Source: Bacteroidetes bacterium HGW-Bacteroidetes-10 (GTDB lineage Bacteria; Bacteroidota; Bacteroidia; Bacteroidales; UBA932). From it: a stretch of DNA of 64,000 nt. The stretch covers positions 1 through 64,000 of the forward strand of contig PHDT01000008.1 of assembly GCA_002842695.1 (NCBI GenBank), in the 5' to 3' direction. The notes under the pieces were generated by a model, which was not told where the DNA came from, did no database searches, and worked only from the letters and a program-made list of their open reading frames with translations. Shown here in pieces: positions 1-7,792 of the stretch. The translations under genes were made by a program, and so were the position numbers. Each line of letters opens with the position of its first letter. Position 1 is the stretch's first letter.

Positions 1-141
1 GGAGGGAGAATGTTTATGGAGATAAATGAGGCGTTAGGTGATGAGACAAAAAAAATTCTTTTGCAATATGGCTACTCAGAAATATCTGTAAACAGGGATA
101 TTAACGAAAAAGACAGGATGGTGGCCTGTTTGAGGCCATAA
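1..141 (+). CDS. prmC: C-terminal end of release factor glutamine methyltransferase PrmC (partial)
   Basis: The frame is open from the first base to TAA at 139-141, so only about 46 C-terminal residues are present. The tail reads SVNRDINEKDRMVACLRP. It matches the usual end of HemK/PrmC proteins, where a strand ending in a D-x-N/G-K-D-R motif closes the methyltransferase domain. PrmC methylates the GGQ glutamine of peptide release factors in the cytoplasm. The S-adenosylmethionine and NPPY motifs lie upstream of the window and cannot be checked. The next promoter element begins within about 5 bp of the stop codon. Confidence 0.75.
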   Translation, partial: GGRMFMEINEALGDETKKILLQYGYSEISVNRDINEKDRMVACLRP

Positions 142-145
142 TTTT

Positions 146-178
146 TTTGCAGAGGGTAGAAAAAATAATATACATTTG
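146..178 (+). promoter_or_regulatory. Bacteroidetes-type promoter for the trp leader and trpB
   Basis: TTTG at 146-149 and TACATTTG at 171-178 are 21 bp apart. This fits the Bacteroidetes -33 (TTTG) and -7 (TAnnTTTG) elements. Transcription would begin near 184-186, about 12 nt before the leader peptide start, so the leader RNA would include the whole attenuator. Confidence 0.7.
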
Positions 179-196
179 CATTAGAAATTTACGAAG

Positions 197-277
197 ATGA
201 ATTATTCGCTTTTAATTACACAATCATGGTGGTGGCACAGGTCTGACAGATTTGTGAGCATATCCATGTGTGTATGA
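197..277 (+). CDS. Tryptophan leader peptide with three tandem Trp codons
   Basis: This 26-codon frame starts at ATG 197 and stops at TGA 275-277. It begins MNYSLLITQSWWWHRSD, with TGG codons at 227-229, 230-232 and 233-235. Three consecutive Trp codons in a short frame just downstream of a promoter, followed by a strong terminator and then a tryptophan synthase gene, is the classic arrangement of ribosome-mediated attenuation. A ribosome stalled at the Trp codons for lack of charged tRNA-Trp would leave the downstream RNA free to form an alternative structure. The gene is inferred from architecture; the peptide probably has no function beyond its translation. Confidence 0.82.
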   Translation: MNYSLLITQSWWWHRSDRFVSISMCV

Positions 278-314
278 TAAGGTAGTAAAAGGCTATTTTA
301 TTGACAAATATAAG

Positions 315-346
315 GGTCCGTTGCTCACGCAACGGACCTTTTTTTT
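315..346 (+). terminator. Trp attenuator: intrinsic terminator before trpB
   Basis: A perfect 10-bp stem (315-324 with 329-338, arms GGTCCGTTGC and GCAACGGACC) has a 4-nt loop and is followed by eight Ts at 339-346. It lies between the leader peptide and trpB, in the position expected of an attenuator. The segment GTGAGCA at 254-260, inside the leader peptide frame, is complementary to TGCTCAC at 322-328. That pairing would break the terminator and is a candidate antiterminator. Confidence 0.85.
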
Positions 347-388
347 ATTTATTATTTCAACATTCATTAACCAAAAAGATTTTCAGAA

Positions 389-1693
389 ATGAAACAGAAC
401 AGGAAAATCGTACTCTCAGAGAGTGAAATGCCAAAGCAGTGGTACAACATTACCGCAGACATGAAGAATCAGCCCCAGCCACTTCTCAATCCCGGAACAA
501 GGGAGCCTCTCAAGGCTGCCGAAATGGAAGGATTGTTCGCAAAGGAGCTGGTTGCTCAGGAATTCTCTTCTCAGCGATGGCATGATATTCCGGAGGAGGT
601 TCTTGAATTGTACAAGATTTACAGACCCACTCCTCTGGTGAGGGCATATGGTCTCGAGAGAGCGCTGGATACACCGGCAAAAATCTATTTTAAAAATGAG
701 AGCGTAAGCCCTGTTGGGTCTCACAAGCTTAATACTGCTATTCCTCAGGCCTACTACAACAAGGTACAGGGAATTACCAATATCACCACAGAGACCGGAG
801 CCGGTCAGTGGGGGTCTGCAATGAGCGTTGCCTGCCAGCATTTTGGCCTTGACCTGAATGTCTTCATGGTAAGACAGAGTTATGATGCAAAGCCATACAG
901 AAAGGTTGTAATCAAGAGCTATGGAGGGAAAGTTCATGCATCTCCTTCTGCACTTACTGAATACGGTCGCTCACTACTTGCAGGAGACCCGTCAAACAGG
1001 GGCAGTCTTGGAATTGCAATTTCTGAAGCCGTTGAAATGGCAGTGACAAATCCCGGAACAAAATACACTCTGGGCAGTGTGCTCGACCACGTACTCCTTC
1101 ACCAGACTATAATTGGACTTGAGGCCGAGAAACAGATGGAGATGGCAGGAGAGTTTCCTGACAAAATTATCGCATGTTTTGGAGGAGGTTCCAATTTTGC
1201 GGGTATATCTTTCCCATTTCTTCGCCACAAACTAACAGGTGATGGAAACTCAAAGGCTGCAGGACTTAAGCTTATTGCTGCCGAACCGGCTGCCTGCCCA
1301 AAGCTCTCCAGAGGCAAACTTGAATATGACTTTGGTGATACTGCAGGCATGACTCCGCTCATTCCAATGTATACCCTGGGACACGATTTTGCACCTGAAC
1401 AGATACACGCTGCAGGACTCAGATATCACGGAGGCGGACGTATTGTCAGCAGGCTCAAGGCAGATGGTTTTCTTGACAGCATTGCCGTGGAGCAGACTGA
1501 GGCTTTTGCTGCGGGATTGCTCTTTGCAAAAAGTGAGGGTATAATTCCGGCACCGGAGTCTACCCATGCAATTGCAGCAACAATCAGGGAGGCTCTTAAG
1601 GCTAAGGAATCCGGGAAGAGCGAGGTTATTCTGTTTAACCTCTCAGGTCACGGATTGCTTGATATGGCTGCATATGAAGAGTATCTGCCATAA
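389..1693 (+). CDS. trpB: Tryptophan synthase beta chain, TrpB2 type
   Basis: This PLP enzyme of 434 aa condenses indole with serine to give tryptophan. The PLP lysine lies in GSHKLN (Lys113). The phosphate-binding loop is GGGSN (265-269), and TETGAGQWG (134-142) is the beta-chain signature. The long N-terminus and the overall sequence match the TrpB2 branch rather than TrpB1, which partners TrpA. No trpA or other trp gene is adjacent. TrpB2 proteins often act without TrpA and may salvage free indole. The attenuator upstream indicates control by tryptophan supply, which supports a real role in Trp synthesis. No clear Shine-Dalgarno sequence is seen. Confidence 0.93.
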   Translation: MKQNRKIVLSESEMPKQWYNITADMKNQPQPLLNPGTREPLKAAEMEGLFAKELVAQEFSSQRWHDIPEEVLELYKIYRPTPLVRAYGLERALDTPAKIYFKNESVSPVGSHKLNTAIPQAYYNKVQGITNITTETGAGQWGSAMSVACQHFGLDLNVFMVRQSYDAKPYRKVVIKSYGGKVHASPSALTEYGRSLLAGDPSNRGSLGIAISEAVEMAVTNPGTKYTLGSVLDHVLLHQTIIGLEAEKQMEMAGEFPDKIIACFGGGSNFAGISFPFLRHKLTGDGNSKAAGLKLIAAEPAACPKLSRGKLEYDFGDTAGMTPLIPMYTLGHDFAPEQIHAAGLRYHGGGRIVSRLKADGFLDSIAVEQTEAFAAGLLFAKSEGIIPAPESTHAIAATIREALKAKESGKSEVILFNLSGHGLLDMAAYEEYLP

Positions 1694-1760
1694 AAAATGT
1701 TGTTATTCTCATTAAATTATCCCAAATTTGAAGAGTATAAACAACTTAAACCTAAACATT

Positions 1761-2105
1761 ATGGAATGGTATCTCAAAGTCGTAAGGAATTACGCTGTCT
1801 TTACAGGCAGGGCCCGAAGAACAGAATACTGGATGTTTGTATTGTTTAACATTCTCTTTGCAGCACTTGCTTCTGTGCTGGACTGGATTCTTGGTTCCTG
1901 GAACATGGTTAGCGGCTTATACGGACTGGCAATGCTCATCCCTTCAATTGCCGTTGCTGTAAGAAGGCTCCACGACATCAACAAGACAGGCTTTTTCCTG
2001 CTCATTGGACTCATTCCTGTGATTGGTTTCATCTGGCTCCTCATACTCTTCCTGAAGGAGGGAGATATGGGTGACAACCAGTACGGCACCGATCCTAAAC
2101 TCTAA
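1761..2105 (+). CDS. DUF805 family membrane protein
   Basis: A small membrane protein of 114 aa. It begins MEWYLKVVRNYAVFTGRARR, the typical N-terminus of DUF805 proteins (short amphipathic start, then F-x-G-R-A-R-R-x-E-Y-W). Several hydrophobic segments follow, together with the conserved RRLHDINKTG motif. The frame is open 33 bp further upstream, but family members start at the W-Y-L-K region, so ATG 1761 is preferred. Function is unknown. The gene lies 67 bp after trpB and is followed directly by a strong terminator; co-transcription with trpB is possible. Confidence 0.85.
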   Translation: MEWYLKVVRNYAVFTGRARRTEYWMFVLFNILFAALASVLDWILGSWNMVSGLYGLAMLIPSIAVAVRRLHDINKTGFFLLIGLIPVIGFIWLLILFLKEGDMGDNQYGTDPKL

Positions 2106-2110
2106 AATAT

Positions 2111-2146
2111 GCCCGGGACAAGATTCTTAATCTCCCGGGCTATTTT
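2111..2146 (+). terminator. Intrinsic terminator after the DUF805 gene
   Basis: GCCCGGGA (2111-2118) pairs perfectly with TCCCGGGC (2133-2140) around a 14-nt loop. A T-rich tail follows. It closes the trpB-DUF805 transcript. The next gene has its own TACCTTTG -7 element at 2162-2169. Confidence 0.75.
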
Positions 2147-2188
2147 ATTTCCTCTTTTTTATACCTTTGCGCTCCTTATAATTCCACT

Positions 2189-3211
2189 ATGCAATATTTT
2201 GGCGAACTGATATCAATAGCGGTTGCTGTCTCCTGGACCTTCACCGCACTCTTTTTTGAATTCGCGGGCAAAAGAATAGGATCGCTCTCGGTGAACCTGC
2301 TCAGGCTCTTTTTTGCATTCTTCCTGCTGGGAGGGATGCTCTATTTTACCACAGGCTCTTTTCTGCCGCTTCATGCAGATGCCAGTACCTGGCTGTGGAT
2401 GAGCCTTTCAGGACTTGTGGGATTTGTTTTTGGAGACCTGTGTCTCTTCTATTCCTACACAATCATCACTGCTAGGTTTGCACAACTTTTCATGACTCTG
2501 GCACCTCCCTTTGCTGCTTTTTTCGGCTGGATCCTTCTGGGAGAGAAGCTCTCTTTTATGGGCTTTGTGGGAATGTCGGTTACACTTTTTGGAATAGGCA
2601 TATCTATACTCAAGAAGAGTCAGCCTAAAAACGGAGACAATACAGTAGTTGCCGGTATAAGTCATATGTCTGTCGTTACGGAATCTCCGGCCGAAAAGAA
2701 AAAGAGTTTCGTGGGCAAGATGATGCCCAATGTAGAATTGCATCTTCCAATGAAGGGAGTGCTGCTTGGTGTTGGTGCGGCTCTCGGACAGGGATTCGGA
2801 ATAGTCCTCAGCAAGGTTGGAATGAACTATTATGCCATCTCTGCAGAGGGTACATCAGTGGTTGAGTATATCCCTTTTGCTGCAACCCACATGAGAATCA
2901 TCAGCGGAGCGGCAGGATTTGCTCTCATTATTGCCCTTACCGGAAGAATTAAAATTCTGAGGGAGGGAGTCAAAGATAAAAAGGCGATGGTAGTTACATT
3001 CCTTGGGTCAATTTTTGGTCCCTTTGTTGGAGTTTCCCTCTCGCTTCTTGCTGTTCAGAATACCAACACAGCTGTTGCCTCCACAATCATGGCAACAACT
3101 CCCATTATCATTCTTCTGCCTTATGTGCTGTTCTACAAGAAAAAGGTAACCATGGTTGAGCTTGCCGGCGCAGTGCTGAGTGTGGTGGGTGTTTCGCTCT
3201 TCTTTCTTTAA
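2189..3211 (+). CDS. EamA/DMT-family membrane transporter
   Basis: A 340-aa inner-membrane protein with ten predicted hydrophobic segments in two EamA halves (about residues 5-140 and 185-340). A hydrophilic linker at about 145-185 separates them and is longer than usual. EamA proteins of the drug/metabolite transporter superfamily export metabolites or amino acids; the substrate cannot be read from the sequence. ATG 2189 sits 19 bp after a TACCTTTG element, so the 5' UTR would be short. The gene ends 20 bp from the convergent radA stop. Confidence 0.85.
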   Translation: MQYFGELISIAVAVSWTFTALFFEFAGKRIGSLSVNLLRLFFAFFLLGGMLYFTTGSFLPLHADASTWLWMSLSGLVGFVFGDLCLFYSYTIITARFAQLFMTLAPPFAAFFGWILLGEKLSFMGFVGMSVTLFGIGISILKKSQPKNGDNTVVAGISHMSVVTESPAEKKKSFVGKMMPNVELHLPMKGVLLGVGAALGQGFGIVLSKVGMNYYAISAEGTSVVEYIPFAATHMRIISGAAGFALIIALTGRIKILREGVKDKKAMVVTFLGSIFGPFVGVSLSLLAVQNTNTAVASTIMATTPIIILLPYVLFYKKKVTMVELAGAVLSVVGVSLFFL

Positions 3212-3231
3212 ATTATTGTCAAAACAGTTAT

Positions 3232-4608
3232 CTACTGCTGAAACAGCGCTCTTACAAGCTCGGGGATGTCCTTCAGAGCAATTACCTTTATGCCGGATTT
3301 GAGCCCTCTCTTTTCAGGACTGTTGTATGCAGATATAAAGATCTTTTTGAATCCAAGTTTTTCGGCCTCGGAAATTCTTCTGTCTATCTGACTCACGGGA
3401 CGAATCTCTCCGCTAAGGCCAACCTCTGCGGCAAAACAGTATCCCGGCGAAATTGCAAGGTCAAAATTAGATGACAGGATGGCACAAACTACTGCCAGGT
3501 CGCATGCGGGGTCTGTTACCTTAAGGCCACCGGCCATGTTCAGAAATACATCCTTGGCTGAGAGTCTGAATCCTGCCCTCTTTTCAAGAACGGCAAGAAG
3601 CATGTTGGTTCGTCTTGTATCAAAGCCGGTGGCCGAACGCTGCGGCGTTCCGTAGGCCGCCGTACTCACAAGAGCCTGCGTCTCAATAAGGAATGGTCTT
3701 GTTCCGTCCAGCATTGCCGCTACGGCAATCCCGGATAACTCCTCTCCGTGCATTGGGATAAGCATCTCAGACGGGTTCTCAACTTCGCGAAGACCGGTGT
3801 TGATCATCTCGAAAATCGCAAGCTCTGCAGTTGAGCCAAACCTGTTCTTGATACTTCTTAATATTCTGTATGAGTGACGGGTGTCGCCCTCAAACTGGAG
3901 TACAACATCCACAATATGCTCAAGCACCTTTGGTCCGGCTATACTGCCCTCCTTGGTAATATGCCCGATAACGATGGTTGGAGTATTGGTCTCCTTGGCA
4001 TATCTTAGAAGAAGTGCGGCACACTCCCTCACCTGTGAAACAGAGCCCGGAGAACTCTCCAGAGCCTCTGAATACATTGTCTGGATTGAGTCTATAACAA
4101 TAAGCTGAGGCTGAACCTCTTTTGCCTGAAGGATAATATTTTCGAGTAGCGTCTCTCCAAGGATAAGGCAATTTGAGTCATCGCCCCCAAGGCGCTGAGC
4201 CCTCAGTTTTATCTGTCTTGTGCTCTCTTCACCGGATACATACAGGGTTTTAAGCGACGGGCTGTGAAGGGGAATCTGCAGTGAGAGGGTAGATTTTCCA
4301 ATTCCCGGCTCTCCGCCAATAAGTACCATTGAGCCCTGTACAAGTCCTCCGCCCAGAATTCTGTTTAGCTCTCCTATGCCCAGCGAGATTCGCTGCTCCT
4401 CAGAAGAGTTAATAGATGATAGTGGCTCAGGCTTTGGACTTCTGCCGGGAATGTGCGAACTGCGTCCCCCGGCGTTTGACGAGCTATCCTTTGTGATAAG
4501 CTCCTCCTGCATCGTATTCCACTCCCCGCATGCCGGACATTTACCCAGCCATTTTGCACTCTCATTCCCGCACGATGTGCAGAACCACGCTTTTTTCACT
4601 TTGGCCAT
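3232..4608 (-). CDS. radA: DNA repair protein RadA (Sms)
   Basis: RadA is a RecA-like, DnaB-like branch-migration helicase used in recombinational repair. At 458 aa it has the standard length. The N-terminal zinc finger has cysteines 10, 13, 24 and 27. Walker A is GGEPGIGKST (98-107), and the RadA-specific KNRFG motif is at 254-258. The C-terminal third is the Lon-protease-like domain with D-L-A-V-V-C-A-I-L-S. The start ATG lies 23 bp downstream of a minus-strand TATATTTG element (4631-4638), divergent from the serine hydrolase promoter. Confidence 0.97.
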   Translation of the reverse strand: MAKVKKAWFCTSCGNESAKWLGKCPACGEWNTMQEELITKDSSSNAGGRSSHIPGRSPKPEPLSSINSSEEQRISLGIGELNRILGGGLVQGSMVLIGGEPGIGKSTLSLQIPLHSPSLKTLYVSGEESTRQIKLRAQRLGGDDSNCLILGETLLENIILQAKEVQPQLIVIDSIQTMYSEALESSPGSVSQVRECAALLLRYAKETNTPTIVIGHITKEGSIAGPKVLEHIVDVVLQFEGDTRHSYRILRSIKNRFGSTAELAIFEMINTGLREVENPSEMLIPMHGEELSGIAVAAMLDGTRPFLIETQALVSTAAYGTPQRSATGFDTRRTNMLLAVLEKRAGFRLSAKDVFLNMAGGLKVTDPACDLAVVCAILSSNFDLAISPGYCFAAEVGLSGEIRPVSQIDRRISEAEKLGFKKIFISAYNSPEKRGLKSGIKVIALKDIPELVRALFQQ

Positions 4609-4630
4609 TCTTGCTCTCTTTTATACTTTA

Positions 4631-4648
4631 CAAATATAATTATCTTTG
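4631..4648. promoter_or_regulatory. Back-to-back -7 elements between radA and the serine hydrolase gene
   Basis: Minus-strand TATATTTG (4631-4638) points to radA. Plus-strand TATCTTTG (4641-4648) points to the serine hydrolase gene. Both fit TAnnTTTG. No matching -33 TTTG was found at 19-21 bp for either one, so these are partial matches. Confidence 0.5.
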
Positions 4649-4666
4649 TCTTAAATGAACTAAACT

Positions 4667-6241
4667 ATGAGCAAACTATTCAACCCCCGTTTAGCCGGCT
4701 TATTGCTTTTCCTTGCAACAGCCACAACCTCTTTCTCACAATCTCAGCCGGTCAAATCGCCGTCTGTTATCAAAGAGTTCGACGAATACGCATCAAAGGT
4801 TGTTAATGAGTGGAAAATTCCCGGGATGTCTGTGGGTGTTATCAAAGATGGTAAGGTTGAATTGCTCAGGGGATACGGAGTGAGTGAAGAGGGCGGAGCA
4901 CTTATCACTGAGAAATCTCTTTTTCAGATTGGCTCTGTTTCGAAGTCGTTTACGGCCACTATCATGGCACAGCTTGTAGATGAAGAGCTGGTTAAGTGGG
5001 ACGATACAGTTAAAAATATTCTGCCCGATTTCAGCATGTATGACAAATGGGTTGAGCAAAACCTGCAGGTTAAGGATATCATGATTCACAGAACCGGCCT
5101 GAAGGGGCAGCAGGGAACATATATTCCAAACCTTGGCTACTCAAGGGATGATGTCTATAAAATGCTTCCGCTTTTGAAGCCGGGTTACAGTTTTCGCGGT
5201 GCATACGAATACAACAACATTACTTTTATCATTGCACAGAAAATTATTGAGAAGGTTACCGGTAAAAGCTGGGAGGAGAATCTCAGAGCAAGAGTTCTGG
5301 AGCCGCTTGGTATGTCTGCGACATCTGCAAATGGTGATGCTTTTGCTGCAGATCCAAATTCAGTTACTCCGCACGATTACGGATATGCAAAAGGTAAAGT
5401 TGTTAACGACTCAACCTGGGCAGACTCAGTAAAGGTAAGTCCGTTAAGGGGTGAGGAGCAGGCTCTGCACTGGCTCACAGTTGTAGGACCTGCAGGGTCT
5501 GTCAATTCCACAGCAGGAGATATGCTCAAGTATCTCCAGTTTCACCTGAACAAGGGAGCTGTAAACGGAAATCAGCTAATCACAAGAAAAGGAATGAACT
5601 ACCTTCACAGAGGGCAGACAATAACATCACAGGACTCCGCAAGAACGACTCTCTACGGCCACTGCTGGTTCGTGGAGCAGAACAACAGATACAGACTCTG
5701 GTTCCATACCGGTACAACATGGGGGTTTACTACTCTGGCAGCATTTGTTCCAGAACTTAATCTGGGACTGATTGTGCTTGTAAACTCAGATGCCTCATCA
5801 AATATGAGATATGCTCTTATGAGAAGGCTGATAGATCTTTATATGGGTGTTCCTTCAAAGGACTACAGCAAAGAGTATTTTGACGAGTGGAACAAGAGCT
5901 CCCGCGAATCAATCCTCAAGGCAGCAAAACGACCTGCGCCTGAAAAGGTGGCTGCACCGGAGCTTAATCTCCTTTCAGGTGTTTATGACAAGGGGGAGAT
6001 TTTCGGGAAGGCTGTTGTAGATATTGAGGGCGGTGATGCATACATAACTGTTGGACCAAAAGGATGGAGACATAAACTCAGCCATGTAAACGGAAATGAA
6101 TTTTCCTTCCGCAGTGATGGTCACAGATTTTCAGTAAAATTCAAGACAGGCCCCGAAGCCTCACTGGATATTGATTTTGATGGAGGCGAGAACTTTGGAG
6201 AATGGAAGAGAATCGGCACTAATAATTTAAAAACCAAATAA
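4667..6241 (+). CDS. Secreted serine hydrolase, class C beta-lactamase/PBP-like
   Basis: A 524-aa protein with a signal peptide (hydrophobic to about residue 24). A beta-lactamase-fold domain follows, with S-x-x-K as SVSK (Ser90, Lys93), Y-x-N as YNN (182-184) and HTG (347-349) in place of KTG. The C-terminal 110 residues resemble the small beta-sheet domain often attached to such hydrolases. Family members include D-aminopeptidases, esterases and carboxypeptidases, so the substrate is open; the HTG motif and extra domain argue against a classical beta-lactamase. It is exported. The AbgT transporter gene begins 16 bp downstream and is probably co-transcribed. Confidence 0.87.
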   Translation: MSKLFNPRLAGLLLFLATATTSFSQSQPVKSPSVIKEFDEYASKVVNEWKIPGMSVGVIKDGKVELLRGYGVSEEGGALITEKSLFQIGSVSKSFTATIMAQLVDEELVKWDDTVKNILPDFSMYDKWVEQNLQVKDIMIHRTGLKGQQGTYIPNLGYSRDDVYKMLPLLKPGYSFRGAYEYNNITFIIAQKIIEKVTGKSWEENLRARVLEPLGMSATSANGDAFAADPNSVTPHDYGYAKGKVVNDSTWADSVKVSPLRGEEQALHWLTVVGPAGSVNSTAGDMLKYLQFHLNKGAVNGNQLITRKGMNYLHRGQTITSQDSARTTLYGHCWFVEQNNRYRLWFHTGTTWGFTTLAAFVPELNLGLIVLVNSDASSNMRYALMRRLIDLYMGVPSKDYSKEYFDEWNKSSRESILKAAKRPAPEKVAAPELNLLSGVYDKGEIFGKAVVDIEGGDAYITVGPKGWRHKLSHVNGNEFSFRSDGHRFSVKFKTGPEASLDIDFDGGENFGEWKRIGTNNLKTK

Positions 6242-6257
6242 TTTAATTTTACACAAA

Positions 6258-7772
6258 ATGACTAAAAAAAGCCGTTTTGCGCGTGTCCTCGACACGATTG
6301 AAGTTGTAGGGAACAAACTGCCTCACCCTGCAACTCTGTTTTTCATGATGGCAGCACTTATTGCCCTTCTTTCGTGGTGGGCATCTGCTGCCGGACTTGA
6401 GGCAATTCACCCTGCGACGGGAGAGGCTGTTAAGGTTAAAAACCTTCTGAGTGCAGATGGAATCAGGTGGATTTATACCAATGTTGAGCATAACTTTGTC
6501 AAGTTTCCTCCTCTTGGTCTTGTTCTAGTGATTATGATAGGAATTGGCGTTGCCGAAGGGTCCGGACTCTTTACAGTGCTGGTACGTCAGCTCGTGCTGG
6601 GAGCTCCCAAAAAACTGATAACAGCTTCTATTGTAGCTGCAGGTATCTTTTCACACCTGGCATCTGAAGTTGGATATGTTATACTTATTCCTCTGGGAGC
6701 AATGATTTTTCATGCTCTTGGCAGGCACCCGATGGCCGGTTTTGCTGCTGCATTTGCCGGTGTAAGTGCCGGATTTGGCTCAAATTTCCTGATAGGCTCG
6801 GTTGACCCCATACTGGCGGGCCTATCGACATCTGCGGCTCAGATTATTGATCCGGCAATGAACATCAACCCAATGGTAAACTACTTCTTTATGGTAGTAA
6901 GTGCTCTCATGGTTGTATTTGTGGGTACCTGGATTACAGAGAAAATTGTTGAGCCACGGCTGGGTGCATATCATGGAACGGAAAAGCCTCTTGAGATTGA
7001 GCAAATTACACCTCTTGAAAAAAAGGGGCTCAAATGGGCGGGGTGGGGCACCCTTTTGTTTATTGCCCTGATGGCTTATACAATTATCCCTGAAGAGGGG
7101 CTACTCCGCGACCCTGAAACAGGAGGAATACTTCGCTCACCATTCTTCTCGGGAATTGTTGTAGGTCTTCTTCTTCTCTTTATGGTTCCGGGTATGATTT
7201 ACGGAATTATTGTAGGAACAATCAAGAACGACAAAGATGTAATCAAGCATATGACCCACTCAATGAAGGGGCTGGGCGGATATATCGTTCTTGTTTTCTT
7301 TGCTGCTCAGTTCATCTACTGGTTTAACTATTCAAATCTGGGACTGGTTCTTGCTATTGACGGAGCGGAGTTTCTACGTAATGTAGGTTTCACCGGAATT
7401 CCGCTAATAATTGCTTTTGTTTTTCTTGCGGCATTCCTGAACCTTTTTATGGGAAGTGCCTCTGCAAAGTGGGCAATTATGGCTCCTGTATTTATCCCAA
7501 TGTTTATGCTTCTGGATTATCATCCAGGCTTTACACAGGCGGCCTTCAGGGTTGGAGACTCTGTTACAAATGTAATTACCCCAATGATGAGCTATTTTGC
7601 TCTCATAGTTACCTATGCCCAGAAGTATGATGAGAAAAACGGCATAGGTACAATAATCTCACTGATGATACCTTATACTGTGATATTCCTTCTGGTGTGG
7701 CTTGTGCTGATCACTGCATGGATGCTTCTTGGTCTGCCGGTAGGATTCGACGGACCTGTACATATGCCTTAA
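6258..7772 (+). CDS. AbgT-family transporter (p-aminobenzoyl-glutamate type)
   Basis: A 504-aa inner-membrane protein with many hydrophobic segments. The opening, VGNKLPHPATLFFMMAALI, is typical of AbgT. Later motifs include GSASAKWAIMAPVFIPMFM and DSVTNVITPMMSYF, which line the transport core in AbgT/MtrF-like proteins. E. coli AbgT imports p-aminobenzoyl-glutamate, a folate breakdown product; other members export sulfonamides. It lies between a secreted serine hydrolase and an exported gamma-glutamyl-hydrolase-like gene, with gaps of 16 and 20 bp, which suggests salvage of gamma-glutamyl or pABA-glutamate compounds. Confidence 0.9.
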   Translation: MTKKSRFARVLDTIEVVGNKLPHPATLFFMMAALIALLSWWASAAGLEAIHPATGEAVKVKNLLSADGIRWIYTNVEHNFVKFPPLGLVLVIMIGIGVAEGSGLFTVLVRQLVLGAPKKLITASIVAAGIFSHLASEVGYVILIPLGAMIFHALGRHPMAGFAAAFAGVSAGFGSNFLIGSVDPILAGLSTSAAQIIDPAMNINPMVNYFFMVVSALMVVFVGTWITEKIVEPRLGAYHGTEKPLEIEQITPLEKKGLKWAGWGTLLFIALMAYTIIPEEGLLRDPETGGILRSPFFSGIVVGLLLLFMVPGMIYGIIVGTIKNDKDVIKHMTHSMKGLGGYIVLVFFAAQFIYWFNYSNLGLVLAIDGAEFLRNVGFTGIPLIIAFVFLAAFLNLFMGSASAKWAIMAPVFIPMFMLLDYHPGFTQAAFRVGDSVTNVITPMMSYFALIVTYAQKYDEKNGIGTIISLMIPYTVIFLLVWLVLITAWMLLGLPVGFDGPVHMP

Positions 7773-7792
7773 TTGTTAAAATTATAAACACA

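Noticed and set aside
416-937. A long antisense frame inside trpB
   Set aside because: It is the shadow of a well-supported gene and resembles no family. The same holds for the many other antisense frames inside uvrA, the susC genes and the ribosomal genes.
4667-6241. A true class C beta-lactamase (antibiotic resistance gene)
   Set aside because: The third motif is HTG and not KTG, there is an extra C-terminal domain, and the gene sits in a transporter/hydrolase operon, which points to another substrate.
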